From Pseudoxanthomonas sp. SE1 (lineage in GTDB: Bacteria > Pseudomonadota > Gammaproteobacteria > Xanthomonadales > Xanthomonadaceae), in contig NZ_CP113783.1 in NCBI RefSeq assembly GCF_029542205.1, positions 3,959,001-4,023,000 on the forward strand: DNA of 64,000 bases, written 5' to 3'. Both the position numbers and the translations under genes were made by a program. The notes below the pieces were generated by a model. It saw only the letters and a list, made by a program, of their open reading frames with translations, did no database searches and had not been told where the DNA came from. Positions 43,683-52,302 of this stretch are shown one piece after another. Numbering within the stretch: the stretch's first letter is position 1; each line of letters begins with the position of its first letter.

Positions 43683-46049
43683 ATGCGCCCTGCCCTGCTC
43701 GCCTTGCTGCTGCCGCTCGCCCTCGCCCCCGCGGCGCACGCCCAGACGTCCGCGCCGTTGACGATCGAACAGGCGATGGCCGAGCCGGATTGGATCGGCC
43801 CCCCTGTCGAGCGCGCGTGGTGGGCATGGGACGGCAAGCAGGTGCAGTACGAACTCAAGCGCGACGCCAGCGTGGTGCGCGACACCTTCGAGCAGGCACT
43901 CGACGGCAGCGCCGCGCGGCGTATCGCCGATGATCAGCGCGCCCGGCTCGATGCCGGCAACCCCGTCTACGACGCGACCCGCCAGCGCATGCTGCTGTCG
44001 CGCAACAGCGACCTGTTCGTGCGCGACCTGCGCAGCGGCGCGCTTGCGCAGGTCACCCGGACCAACGAGGCCGAACAGCAGGCACGCTTCGCCCATGACG
44101 GCGCCGTGATCTGGCGCGCGGGCAACACGTGGTACCGCTGGGCCGCAGGCCCCGGCACGACCACCGTCGCCGAGCTGAAGACGGAACGCGATCCGCTTGC
44201 CCCGCCGAAGGCCGACGCCCTGCGCGAACAGCAGCTGCGGACGATCCGCACGCTCGCGGACGACCGCGCCCAGCGCGAGGCCGCGCAGAAGCAGGCCGAG
44301 GCCTGGCGCAAGGCCGATCCCACCCGCGCACCGGCGCCGGTGTACCTGGGCCCCGATGTCGAGATCGAATCCAGCTCGCTGTCGCCGAACGGCCGCTGGC
44401 TGCTGGTGGTGACGCGCAAGAAGGGCGCCGATGCCGGACAGGGCGGCAAGATGCCCAAGTACGTCACCGAGTCCGGCTACGAGGAATTCCAGGACGTGCG
44501 CACCCGCGTCGGCCGCAACGCGCCGCTGCCGCACGCGCTGTGGCGCGTGGATCTGGCCGACGGCAGTGTGAAGCCGCTCGCCTTCGATCCGCTGCCCGGT
44601 ATCGACAAGGACCCGCTGGCGGCGCTGCGCAAAGCGGCCGGCAAGGACCCGTTGAAAGGCAACCGCGACGTACGCGTGGAGAACGACAGCGACGGCAGCG
44701 CCGTGGCGTGGACGAACGACGGCACGCAGGCCGCCGTGCAGATCCATGCAGTGGACAACAAGGACCGCTGGATCGCCACTGTCGACCTGCCCGGCGCCAC
44801 GCTGCAGCCGCGCCACCGCCTGACCGACGCCGCGTGGGTGAACTGGGGTTTCAACCAGTTCGGCTGGCTGCCGGACAACCGCACGCTGTGGCTGCTGTCG
44901 GAAGAATCCGGCTATTCGCACCTCTATACCGCCACCGGCAGCGGGAAATTCCGCGCACGCACGGCGGGCAAATGGGAAGTCTCCGAGCCGGAGGTCGCAC
45001 CGGATGGCAACGGTTTCCTGTTCCTCTGCAACCGCGCCTGGCCGGGCGACTACGAGGTCTGCAAGCTCGACCTCGCCAGTGACCAGCTGCGCGAGGTCAC
45101 CGCGCTCGACGGCGTGGAGAGTTTCAGCGCATCGCCGGACGGTCGCCAGCTGCTGGTCCGGCACTCGCGCAGCTACACGCCGGCACAACTGTCCGTCGTG
45201 GGCGTGGACGGTGGTGCGCCGAAGCTGCTTACCGACACCCGCAGCGCGGCGTTCAAGGCGCGCGAGTGGATCGAACCGCAGTACGTGCAGGTGCCATCCA
45301 AGCACGGCGCCGGCATGGTCTGGGGCAAGTACTACGGCCCGAAGACGATGGAACCCGGCAAGCGCTACCCCATCGTCATGTTCGTGCACGGCGCCGGCTA
45401 CCTGCAGAACGTCACCGCGCGCTACCCCAACTACTTCCGCGAGCAGATGTTCCACCACCTGCTGGTGGAACGCGGCTACATCGTGCTCGACCTGGACTAC
45501 CGGGCCAGCGAGGGCTACGGCCGCGACTGGCGCACCGCGATCTACCGCAACATGGGCCATCCGGAACTCGAGGACTATCTCGACGGCCTGGATTGGCTGG
45601 TCGAGCAGAAGCAGGGCGACCGCGATCGCGCCGGCGTCTACGGTGGCAGCTACGGCGGCTTCATGACGTTCATGGCGCTGTTCCGTGAGCCCGGCACGTT
45701 CAAGGCCGGCGCCGCGCTGCGACCCGTCGTGGACTGGACGCAGTACAACCACGAGTACACCAGCAACATCCTCAACACGCCGGAGCTGGACCCCGAGGCC
45801 TACCGCACCTCGTCGCCGATCGAATACGCCGCCGGCCTGCAGGACCACCTGCTGATCGCGCACGGCATGATCGACGACAACGTGTTCTTCAAGGACTCCG
45901 TGGTGTTGACGCAGAAGCTGATCGAACTGCGCAAGGACAACTGGGAACTGGCGGCGTATCCGCTGGAACGCCACGGCTTCACGCGGTCGGACTCGTGGCT
46001 GGACGAGTACAAGCGCGTGCTCAAGCTGTTCGAGCAGAACCTGAAGTAA
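43683..46049 (+). CDS. Exported S9 family peptidase (prolyl oligopeptidase fold)
   Basis: 788-residue exported serine peptidase. The signal peptide is MRPALLALLLPLALAPAAHAQ. The N-terminal ~520 residues are propeller-like. The C-terminal hydrolase begins around YPIVMFVHGAGYLQNVT and VLDLDYRASEGYGRDW. The nucleophile Ser is in GVYGGSYGGFMTFM, the Asp in HGMIDDNVFFKDS, and the His in LERHGFTRSDSW. It belongs with the large S9 enzymes that xanthomonads secrete to the periplasm, probably for protein and peptide nutrition. A small membrane protein gene follows after 4 bp. The frame stays open far upstream, but that is antisense shadow of the ankyrin gene. Confidence 0.92.
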   Translation: MRPALLALLLPLALAPAAHAQTSAPLTIEQAMAEPDWIGPPVERAWWAWDGKQVQYELKRDASVVRDTFEQALDGSAARRIADDQRARLDAGNPVYDATRQRMLLSRNSDLFVRDLRSGALAQVTRTNEAEQQARFAHDGAVIWRAGNTWYRWAAGPGTTTVAELKTERDPLAPPKADALREQQLRTIRTLADDRAQREAAQKQAEAWRKADPTRAPAPVYLGPDVEIESSSLSPNGRWLLVVTRKKGADAGQGGKMPKYVTESGYEEFQDVRTRVGRNAPLPHALWRVDLADGSVKPLAFDPLPGIDKDPLAALRKAAGKDPLKGNRDVRVENDSDGSAVAWTNDGTQAAVQIHAVDNKDRWIATVDLPGATLQPRHRLTDAAWVNWGFNQFGWLPDNRTLWLLSEESGYSHLYTATGSGKFRARTAGKWEVSEPEVAPDGNGFLFLCNRAWPGDYEVCKLDLASDQLREVTALDGVESFSASPDGRQLLVRHSRSYTPAQLSVVGVDGGAPKLLTDTRSAAFKAREWIEPQYVQVPSKHGAGMVWGKYYGPKTMEPGKRYPIVMFVHGAGYLQNVTARYPNYFREQMFHHLLVERGYIVLDLDYRASEGYGRDWRTAIYRNMGHPELEDYLDGLDWLVEQKQGDRDRAGVYGGSYGGFMTFMALFREPGTFKAGAALRPVVDWTQYNHEYTSNILNTPELDPEAYRTSSPIEYAAGLQDHLLIAHGMIDDNVFFKDSVVLTQKLIELRKDNWELAAYPLERHGFTRSDSWLDEYKRVLKLFEQNLK

Positions 46050-46053
46050 AGCC

Positions 46054-46626
46054 ATGGCATCCGCCGCGCCGGCCAGTGCCGCAGGGTCGGCCTTCGTCAC
46101 CGTCACGGCGAAGGTGTCCATCGCAATCGGCATCGTCGCCACGCTGTACGCCGCGATGCAGGTCATCGCGGCATGGATCCTGCTGGGTCAGCTGGATACC
46201 GATGCGGTGCTGGGCTTCCTCGCAACGCAACCGATCCCAGGGCCGGTGTCGTGGGTGCTGACGCATCTGCCAACGATCGCCGCGGGCTTCCTGGCCATCT
46301 GCATCGCCTTCCTCATTGTGTCGGTGGGGCTGCTGCGTCGCCGGGCCTGGGGCTGGTGGGGTTTCGTGACCTTCATGGTGCTGGGCGCGGCCGTCAATTT
46401 CGCCGGCATCGCAGCCATCGACGCCACGTTCTCCTGGGTGCAAGCCTTGCCTTCCCAACCGGAGCTCGAACAGGCGAAGGCCGAGCTTGCGGCGCTGCGC
46501 ATGCTGACGCTGGCAACGCTGTGGGCAAGTGCGCTCGTGTTCGCCTTGCTGCACGGGCTGGTGGTCTGGCAGCTCTGCAGGCGCGACGTGCGGACGGAAT
46601 TCGGGATAATCCGGACGCCCCGGTAG
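46054..46626 (+). CDS. Four-helix inner-membrane protein, unknown family
   Basis: 190-residue membrane protein that I do not recognise. Hydrophobic helices are at about 20-44 ([20 protein letters not shown]), 70-93 ([20 protein letters not shown]), 98-120 ([20 protein letters not shown]) and 150-172 ([20 protein letters not shown]). A loop of about 25 residues between helices three and four ([20 protein letters not shown]) is probably periplasmic. It starts 4 bp after the S9 peptidase stop and ends 10 bp before hemF, so it may be part of that transcript. Codon usage is like its neighbours. Confidence 0.75.
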   Translation: MASAAPASAAGSAFVTVTAKVSIAIGIVATLYAAMQVIAAWILLGQLDTDAVLGFLATQPIPGPVSWVLTHLPTIAAGFLAICIAFLIVSVGLLRRRAWGWWGFVTFMVLGAAVNFAGIAAIDATFSWVQALPSQPELEQAKAELAALRMLTLATLWASALVFALLHGLVVWQLCRRDVRTEFGIIRTPR

Positions 46627-46636
46627 AATGCGCGGC

Positions 46637-47566
46637 ATGAATCACATCACCACCGTCCGCGACTATCTGACCGACCTGCAGGATCGCATCTGCGCCGCCA
46701 TCGAGGCCGCCGACGGCAGCGCACGCTTCCGCGAGGACGCGTGGACGCGCCCACCGGGCGATGTGTCGCCGATCCGCGGCGGCGGCCGCACCCGCGTGCT
46801 GCGCGACGGCGCGGTATTCGAGCAGGCGGGCATCGGCTTCTCCGATGTCTCCGGCGACCGGTTGCCGCCTTCGGCCTCCGCGCACCGGCCTGAACTTGCA
46901 GGCGCCTCATGGCGCGCGGTCGGAGTGTCGCTGGTGTTCCATCCGCGCAATCCCCATCTGCCCACCACGCATGCGAACGTGCGCCACTTCCGCGCCCAAC
47001 GCGATGGCGAAACCGTCGCATGGTGGTTCGGCGGCGGCTTCGACCTGACCCCGTTCTATCCGGTCGACGAAGACGTACACCATTGGCACCGGACCGCGCG
47101 CGACCTGTGCGAACCGTTCGGTGGACAGGCACGCTACGACGCACACAAGCAGTGGTGCGACGAGTACTTCTTCCTCAAGCACCGCAATGAGACGCGCGGC
47201 GTGGGCGGTCTGTTCTTCGACGACCAGAGCGAGGATTTCGAGCGCGACTTCGGCTACCTGCGCGCCGTCGGTGACGGTTTCCTCGATGCCTACCTGCCGA
47301 TCGTCGCCCGCCGCAAGGACACGCCCTATGGCGAACGCGAGCGGCAGTTCCAGCTGTATCGGCGCGGCCGCTACGTCGAGTTCAACCTGGTCTACGACCG
47401 CGGCACGCTGTTCGGCCTGCAGAGCGGTGGGCGTGCCGAGTCCATCCTGATGAGCCTGCCTCCCCTGGTGCGCTGGGAGTACGGCTATGTGCCGGAAGAC
47501 GGCAGCGACGAGCAACGGCTGCTCGACTACCTGCGGCCGCGCGACTGGCTGGCCGACCCTGCCTGA
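46637..47566 (+). CDS. hemF: Oxygen-dependent coproporphyrinogen III oxidase
   Basis: 309-residue haem-biosynthesis enzyme that oxidatively decarboxylates coproporphyrinogen III to protoporphyrinogen IX in the presence of O2. Family blocks are intact: [78 protein letters not shown], and [20 protein letters not shown] with the C-terminal [10 protein letters not shown]. The length matches E. coli HemF (299). I start at 46637 ([11 protein letters not shown]); a Met 9 nt upstream is also possible. hemB, another haem gene, is in this window at 61425-62414. Confidence 0.97.
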   Translation: MNHITTVRDYLTDLQDRICAAIEAADGSARFREDAWTRPPGDVSPIRGGGRTRVLRDGAVFEQAGIGFSDVSGDRLPPSASAHRPELAGASWRAVGVSLVFHPRNPHLPTTHANVRHFRAQRDGETVAWWFGGGFDLTPFYPVDEDVHHWHRTARDLCEPFGGQARYDAHKQWCDEYFFLKHRNETRGVGGLFFDDQSEDFERDFGYLRAVGDGFLDAYLPIVARRKDTPYGERERQFQLYRRGRYVEFNLVYDRGTLFGLQSGGRAESILMSLPPLVRWEYGYVPEDGSDEQRLLDYLRPRDWLADPA

Positions 47567-47577
47567 GATGGCTTCCC

Positions 47578-47733
47578 TGTAGGAGCGACGTCAGTCGCGA
47601 CCGCAGAAATGAAACGTCGTTGACGTTTCTCTCACCCGCACCGCGCGGCAAACAGGGAATGTTTGACCCGCGTGCGCCGGCGGAACCCCCACGCACCGGA
47701 TGGCATGCGGTCGCGACTCACGTCGCTCCTACA
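47578..47733. repeat. Second inverted REP pair, with longer spacer
   Basis: Two 28-nt arms, 47578-47605 and 47706-47733, are reverse complements with one mismatch, separated by about 100 nt. Each arm begins TGTAGGAGCGACGTNAGTCG and has a GTAG head and an internal GCGAC/GTCGC hairpin, so this is a different REP sequence class from the pair at 25322-25397. It fills the space between the convergent stops of hemF and the DUF421 gene. Confidence 0.85.
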
Positions 47734-47738
47734 TGGCG

Positions 47739-48227
47739 CTACGCTTGCCTGCCTACCACCGTGATGCGCCCGTTGTTCTCCAGTACCGCCAACCGGATGT
47801 CGGCCATGTCCAGGCAGCCGGCTTCGCGCATCGCCTTTTCGAAATCCTCCCGGCTGATCAGCTCGCGGCGCAACACGTCGCGATAGACCTGCCCGTCGCG
47901 CGCCAGCAGTACCGGCGCACCCTCCACCCAGCGCTCCACCTTCGGCGAACGCGCCGACACCAGGCCCACGATCCAGTTCAACGCGATCAGCGTGGCCGCG
48001 AGCAGCAGGCCTCCCCCCACCGACGTGTCGGCGCCGAGCAGCGCGTTCTGCACGGCATTGCCCAGCAGGACCACCAGCAGCATGTCGAAGGGCGTGAACT
48101 GGCCCATCGTGCGCTTGCCGGTCATGCGGATCATCGCCAGCAGGAGGAAGTACACCACGCAGGCCCTCAGCACGAACGCCCACCACGGCATGGCCAGTTG
48201 GAGCATCTCGGCGAACGTTGCGTTCAT
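47739..48227 (-). CDS. DUF421 / YetF-like membrane protein
   Basis: 162-residue membrane protein. Three N-terminal helices are visible (WWAFVLRACVVYFLLLAMIR, FDMLLVVLLGNAVQNALLG, GGGLLLAATLIALNWIVGLV). The family motif GKRTMGQFTPFDMLLVVLLG joins helices one and two. A cytoplasmic C-terminal DUF421 domain follows (PVLLARDGQVYRDVLRRELI, ISREDFEKAMREAG, DIRLAVLENNGRITVV). The role is unknown; in Bacillus, YetF-like proteins are spore or membrane factors. Convergent with hemF across the REP pair. Confidence 0.9.
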   Translation of the reverse strand: MNATFAEMLQLAMPWWAFVLRACVVYFLLLAMIRMTGKRTMGQFTPFDMLLVVLLGNAVQNALLGADTSVGGGLLLAATLIALNWIVGLVSARSPKVERWVEGAPVLLARDGQVYRDVLRRELISREDFEKAMREAGCLDMADIRLAVLENNGRITVVGRQA

Positions 48228-48293
48228 GCGTCACCCGGTGGCGATGGATAGCGCGCACGGTAACGCAGGCGGCGAGGGCAAACGACAGGCAAT

Positions 48294-48329
48294 AAAAAGC
48301 CCCGCAGACCAGGGGGAGATCGGCGGGGC
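48294..48329 (-). terminator. Intrinsic terminator of the sX13-like RNA
   Basis: On the minus strand GCCCCGC pairs with GCGGGGC, the enclosed 17 nt can form an inner GATC/GGTC stem with a C-rich loop, and five T residues follow. Confidence 0.85.
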
Positions 48330-48420
48330 CAGGGGAGCGGGACCTGGGGAGGGGTCGTCGCTCCGGGGGAGATCGCTCCAGGGGATGGGAGAGATCAGTG
48401 ACAGACGTTGCATCTGTCAC
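48294..48420 (-). ncRNA. sX13: sX13-like small RNA with C-rich loops, downstream of polA
   Basis: Read on the minus strand, the region starts with a perfect 8-bp stem (GTGACAGA/TCTGTCAC, 48398-48420). Short stem-loops follow whose loops carry CATCCCC, CTCCCCC, CCTCCCC and CGCTCCCC. The last is an intrinsic terminator: GCCCCGC/GCGGGGC with a CTCCCCC-bearing loop and a TTTTTATT tail. From memory, sX13 of Xanthomonas is a ~115-nt Hfq-independent RNA with C-rich loops that binds G-rich mRNA sites and lies next to polA, the position Spot 42 has in E. coli. Location, size and loops agree. The exact 5' end is not certain; the structured C-rich part alone is about 100 nt. Confidence 0.65.
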
Positions 48421-48594
48421 GGGCTATATGACCACTCCGCACATGGATGGTTCGTGAAGATTCCGGTTAAAAAACCGTAAGATTCAGGAGGAATTCAGTT
48501 TATTGAACTCGCCAGTATACAAATGTACCTGACAGGGTTTTCCTGAACCTTTTGCAAGTCCATGTTCCGGAAGGAAAACCGTTTCCAGACCCGC

Positions 48595-51360
48595 TCAGTG
48601 GGCCTCTTCCCAGTTGTCACCGACCCCGCTGTCGACCACCAGCGGAACGCTCAGTTGCGCTGCGGCCGCCATCCGCGCTGTCGCCTCTTTCAGCAAAGTC
48701 GGCACGAAGCCGGCGTCGGCTTCGAACACCAGTTCGTCGTGCACCTGCAGGATCATCAGCGCCTGGTCGCGGTGATCCGCAAGCCACGCATCCACGCCGA
48801 TCATCGCGCGCTTGATGATGTCCGCCGCCGTGCCCTGCATCGGCGCATTGATCGCCGCGCGCTCGGCACCGGCACGCTGGCCCTGCGTGCCCTTGTTGAT
48901 GTACTCCAGGTACAGGCGGCGGCCGAAGACGGTTTCGACATAGCCGTGTTCGCGCGCCTGCTGGCGGGTACGTTCCATGTAGTCGCGCACGCCCGGGTAG
49001 CGGCTGAAGTACAGCGCGATGTAGTCCTGCGCCTCACCCCGACCGATGCCCAGCTGGCGTGCCAGGCCGAAGGCGCTCATGCCGTACATCAGGCCGAAGT
49101 TGATCGCCTTGGCGGCGCGACGCTCGTTGCCGGTCACCTCGTCGAGCTTGCGCCCGAACACTTCCGCCGCCGTCGCCTTGTGGATGTCGGCGCCGGATTC
49201 GAACGCGCGCACCAGCCCCGGGTCCTGCGACAGGTGCGCCATGATGCGCAACTCGATCTGCGAGTAGTCGCAGGCCACCAGCTTGCGACCCGGCGGCGCA
49301 ACGAAGGCCTTGCGGATGCGGCGGCCATCGTCGGTACGGATCGGGATGTTCTGCAGGTTGGGATCGGTGGATGACAGCCGTCCGGTCGCCGCACCGGCCT
49401 GGTGGTAGCTGGTATGCACGCGACCGGTGTCGGGATTGACCATCTCCGGCAGCTTGTCGGTATAGGTGCTGCGGAGCTTGGCCAAGCCACGGTACTCCAG
49501 GATCACGCGCGGCAACTCGTGCTGGTCGGCGATGGCCTCCAGCGCCTCCTCGTTGGTGCTGGGCTGGCCGGTCGGTGTCTTCACCAGCACCGGAAGCTTG
49601 AGTTCGTCGAACAGCAGCGCCTGCAGCTGCTTGGGCGAATCGAGATTGAAGGTGCGGCCCGCCAGCTCGGTCGCCTTCTGCTGCGCGGCCAACATGCGCT
49701 TGGACAGGTCTGCGCTCTGCCGGCGCAGTTCGTCGCCGTCGATCATCACGCCGTTCGCCTCGATGCGTGCCAGCACCGGCACCAGCGGCATCTCGATATC
49801 GCGGTAGACGCTTTCAAGGCCCGGCTCCGCGGCCAGCTTCGGCGCCAGCGCGCGATGCAGGCGCAGGGTGATGTCGGCGTCTTCGGCGGCGTAGCGGGTG
49901 GCGTCGTCGATGGCCACCTGCGAGAACAGGATCTGCTTGGCGCCCTTGCCGGCGACATCCTCGTACTTGACGGTGTCGTAGCCCAGCCAGCGCTTGGCAA
50001 GCGTGTCCATGTCGTGCCGGTTGCTGCCGGCATTCAGTACGAAGCTCTCCAGCATCGTGTCGTCGGCATAGCCCTGCACGTCCACGCCGTGGCGGCGCAG
50101 CACGTGCAGATCGTACTTGCCGTGCTGGCCCAGCTTGCGCCGGCCTGCATCGGCGAACACCGGCGCGAGCGCGGCAAGCACCGCTTCGCGGCCGAGCTGC
50201 GGCGGCGCGCCGGGATAGTCGTGTCCCACAGGGACGTAGACCGCCTTGCCGGGTTCGGTGGCGAAGCTCAGGCCGACCAGGTTCGCGCGCATCGGGTCGA
50301 GGCTGTCGGTTTCGGTATCGAACGCGAACTCATCCGCCTGCTGCAGCTGCGTTACCAGCGCCTCCAGCTGCGCTGGCTCCGTCACCGCCGTGTATTCGCC
50401 CGCAACCCCCAGCGACGCATCGATGGCCGCATCGTCCGTGGACATCGCGGCCACGCGACCGGTGCCGCGCGCGCGACCCGGTTCCTTCTCCGCCACGGCG
50501 GAGGTGTCGACCGTCCCGCCCTCGAGCTCCTTCAGCGCCTGGTTGAAGCCGTAGCGCGCGTACAGTTCGCGCAGCTCGTCCACATGCCGTTCGCGCAACG
50601 GCAGCGTCTCCGGCCCGCCGTCCAGCGCCACATCGGTCTTGATGGTGACCAGATCGCGATTCAGCGGCAGGCGAGGCAGGGCCGCGCGCAGGTTGTCGCC
50701 GATCTTGCCCTTGATCTCATCGGCCCGGTCGATGATCGCGCCCAGCGTGCCGTATTCGGCCAGCCATTTGGCGGCGGTCTTGGGCCCGCACTTCTCAACG
50801 CCCGGCACGTTGTCCACGGCGTCGCCCATCAGGGCAAGGAAGTCGACGATCTGCTCCGGCCGCACGCCGAACTTCTCCACCACTGCCTCGGTGGAATCCA
50901 GCCGGCTGCCGCTCATCGTATTGACCAGCGCAACGCCGGGACGCACCAGCTGCGCGAAGTCCTTGTCGCTGGTGGAGATGGTGACCTCCATGCCCTGTGC
51001 CGCGCCCTGCAGCGCAAGCGTGCCGATCACATCGTCCGCTTCCACACCGTCGACACGCAGCAGCGGGAAACCCAGCGCCTGCACGATGCGGATCATCGGC
51101 TCCACCTGCGCGCGCAGCTCTTCCGGCATGGGCGGGCGGTTGGCCTTGTAATCCGGATAGAGTTCGTCGCGGAAGGTCGGGCCGCTGGCATCGAGCACGA
51201 AGGCTACGTAGTCGGGCTTTTCCTTCAGCGTGGCGCGCAGCATGTTCACCACGCCGAACAGGGCGCCGGTGGGCTCGCCCCCGGCGTTGGTCAGCGGAGG
51301 CAGCGCGTGGAATGCGCGGAACAGGTAGCTGGAGCCGTCGATCAGTACGAGTCGTGTCAT
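48595..51360 (-). CDS. polA: DNA polymerase I
   Basis: 921-residue enzyme for Okazaki-fragment processing and repair synthesis; E. coli Pol I has 928. All three activities are present. The 5' nuclease domain covers about 1-290 (VLIDGSSYLFRAFHALPP, GVEADDVIGTLA, STSDKDFAQLV). The 3'-5' exonuclease domain (about 320-510) keeps the DTETD motif (EFAFDTETDSLDPM). The polymerase domain has motif A (LVACDYSQIELRIMAHLS), motif B (AAKAINFGLMYGMSAFGLA) and motif C (ILQVHDELVFEAD). It is divergent from a DUF2782 lipoprotein gene and has an sX13-like RNA downstream. Confidence 0.97.
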   Translation of the reverse strand: MTRLVLIDGSSYLFRAFHALPPLTNAGGEPTGALFGVVNMLRATLKEKPDYVAFVLDASGPTFRDELYPDYKANRPPMPEELRAQVEPMIRIVQALGFPLLRVDGVEADDVIGTLALQGAAQGMEVTISTSDKDFAQLVRPGVALVNTMSGSRLDSTEAVVEKFGVRPEQIVDFLALMGDAVDNVPGVEKCGPKTAAKWLAEYGTLGAIIDRADEIKGKIGDNLRAALPRLPLNRDLVTIKTDVALDGGPETLPLRERHVDELRELYARYGFNQALKELEGGTVDTSAVAEKEPGRARGTGRVAAMSTDDAAIDASLGVAGEYTAVTEPAQLEALVTQLQQADEFAFDTETDSLDPMRANLVGLSFATEPGKAVYVPVGHDYPGAPPQLGREAVLAALAPVFADAGRRKLGQHGKYDLHVLRRHGVDVQGYADDTMLESFVLNAGSNRHDMDTLAKRWLGYDTVKYEDVAGKGAKQILFSQVAIDDATRYAAEDADITLRLHRALAPKLAAEPGLESVYRDIEMPLVPVLARIEANGVMIDGDELRRQSADLSKRMLAAQQKATELAGRTFNLDSPKQLQALLFDELKLPVLVKTPTGQPSTNEEALEAIADQHELPRVILEYRGLAKLRSTYTDKLPEMVNPDTGRVHTSYHQAGAATGRLSSTDPNLQNIPIRTDDGRRIRKAFVAPPGRKLVACDYSQIELRIMAHLSQDPGLVRAFESGADIHKATAAEVFGRKLDEVTGNERRAAKAINFGLMYGMSAFGLARQLGIGRGEAQDYIALYFSRYPGVRDYMERTRQQAREHGYVETVFGRRLYLEYINKGTQGQRAGAERAAINAPMQGTAADIIKRAMIGVDAWLADHRDQALMILQVHDELVFEADAGFVPTLLKEATARMAAAAQLSVPLVVDSGVGDNWEEAH

Positions 51361-51459
51361 GCGGGCATTCTACGCCCCGCTCCTGCGCACGGCGTCACGC
51401 GCGCACCGTCGCATTGGGCGCATAATCGGGCCGTCATTCTCCCCCGACCGGACGCCACG

Positions 51460-51765
51460 ATGAACCGCATGACGACCTTTGCCCTGCCGTTGTCCTGCCT
51501 GTTGGCGATGGCCGGCTGTGCCTCGACCGCCAGCGATCCCGCCAACATGGTGGACCTGGCCAACGCGCAGGTCGCGGTGCGCACCGAGAAGAACGGCGAC
51601 GTGATCGAGGAATACCGCGTGGCCGGCAACCTGCGCATGGTCAAGGTGACGCCGTCGCGTGGGGCGGCGTACTACCTGTACGACTCCGACGGTGACGGCC
51701 GCTTGGACAAGAGCAAGGACAACAGCGACATCTCGCCGGTGTACTGGAAGCTCTACGGCTGGTGA
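51460..51765 (+). CDS. DUF2782 lipoprotein
   Basis: 101-residue lipoprotein. The signal ends in a lipobox (LLAMAGC, Cys20). The mature part is a compact DUF2782 domain (RTEKNGDVIEEYRVAGNLRM, KVTPSRGAAYYLYDSDGDGR). It is located beside polA, divergent from it, an arrangement also seen in pseudomonads. Function is unknown; the DSDGDGRLDKSKD stretch looks like a calcium-binding loop but only a single copy is present. It converges on the universal stress protein gene with 10 bp between stops. Confidence 0.88.
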   Translation: MNRMTTFALPLSCLLAMAGCASTASDPANMVDLANAQVAVRTEKNGDVIEEYRVAGNLRMVKVTPSRGAAYYLYDSDGDGRLDKSKDNSDISPVYWKLYGW

Positions 51766-51775
51766 GACCCCGCAC

Positions 51776-52222
51776 TCAGCGGATCACCAGCACCGGTACG
51801 CCGCAGCGAGCCAGCACTTCGCTGGTCTGGCTGCCCAGCAACAGGCGTCCCAGCGCGCGCCGGCCATGCGAGGCCATGACGATCAGGTCGCAGCCTTGGC
51901 GCTCGGCGGTTTCGACGATGGCTTCCGCCGCGTACCGGTCGGTCACGTGCAGGCACTGCGCCTCCACGCCATGCGTGGCCGCCTGTGCAGCCGCCGCGTC
52001 CAGCACCTTGCGTGCCGCCTCCTCCCGGGCCGCCTGGAATTCGGGGAGCGAGGTCCCCATTGCACTCCAGCCCAGGCCGTCGTCGAAGCCGGTATTGATG
52101 GGTTCGCTGACGGTCAACACGGTCGCCCTGGCCTGCAGGCGCGTCGCCAGCGCCAGACCATGTTCCACGCCCTTGCCTGCCAGTTCGGAGCCGTCGGTCG
52201 CAATCAGGATATGCCGGTACAT
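51776..52222 (-). CDS. Universal stress protein (UspA family)
   Basis: 148-residue cytoplasmic USP-fold protein of the ATP-binding class. The strand-loop start is YRHILIATDGSELAGKGVEH; the nucleotide-binding motif GxxGxxxxxxxG(S/T) is seen as MASHGRRALGRLLLGSQTSE, ending VLVIR. GAGG lies 6 nt before the ATG. It is likely part of stress survival. It is a single gene, downstream of uvrD in the same orientation with an 80-bp gap. Confidence 0.95.
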   Translation of the reverse strand: MYRHILIATDGSELAGKGVEHGLALATRLQARATVLTVSEPINTGFDDGLGWSAMGTSLPEFQAAREEAARKVLDAAAAQAATHGVEAQCLHVTDRYAAEAIVETAERQGCDLIVMASHGRRALGRLLLGSQTSEVLARCGVPVLVIR

Positions 52223-52302
52223 GCCGCACCTCGTGATGATGGGGTGCGGCCATTACACGCCCGATGGGCTTAGTGCGCCGTGATCTGGATCAATCGAACG
52301 GG

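Noticed and set aside
48300..48390. G-rich direct repeats considered as a tandem repeat or G-quadruplex array
   Set aside because: On the minus strand they resolve into hairpins with C-rich loops ending in a terminator, which fits a small RNA better.
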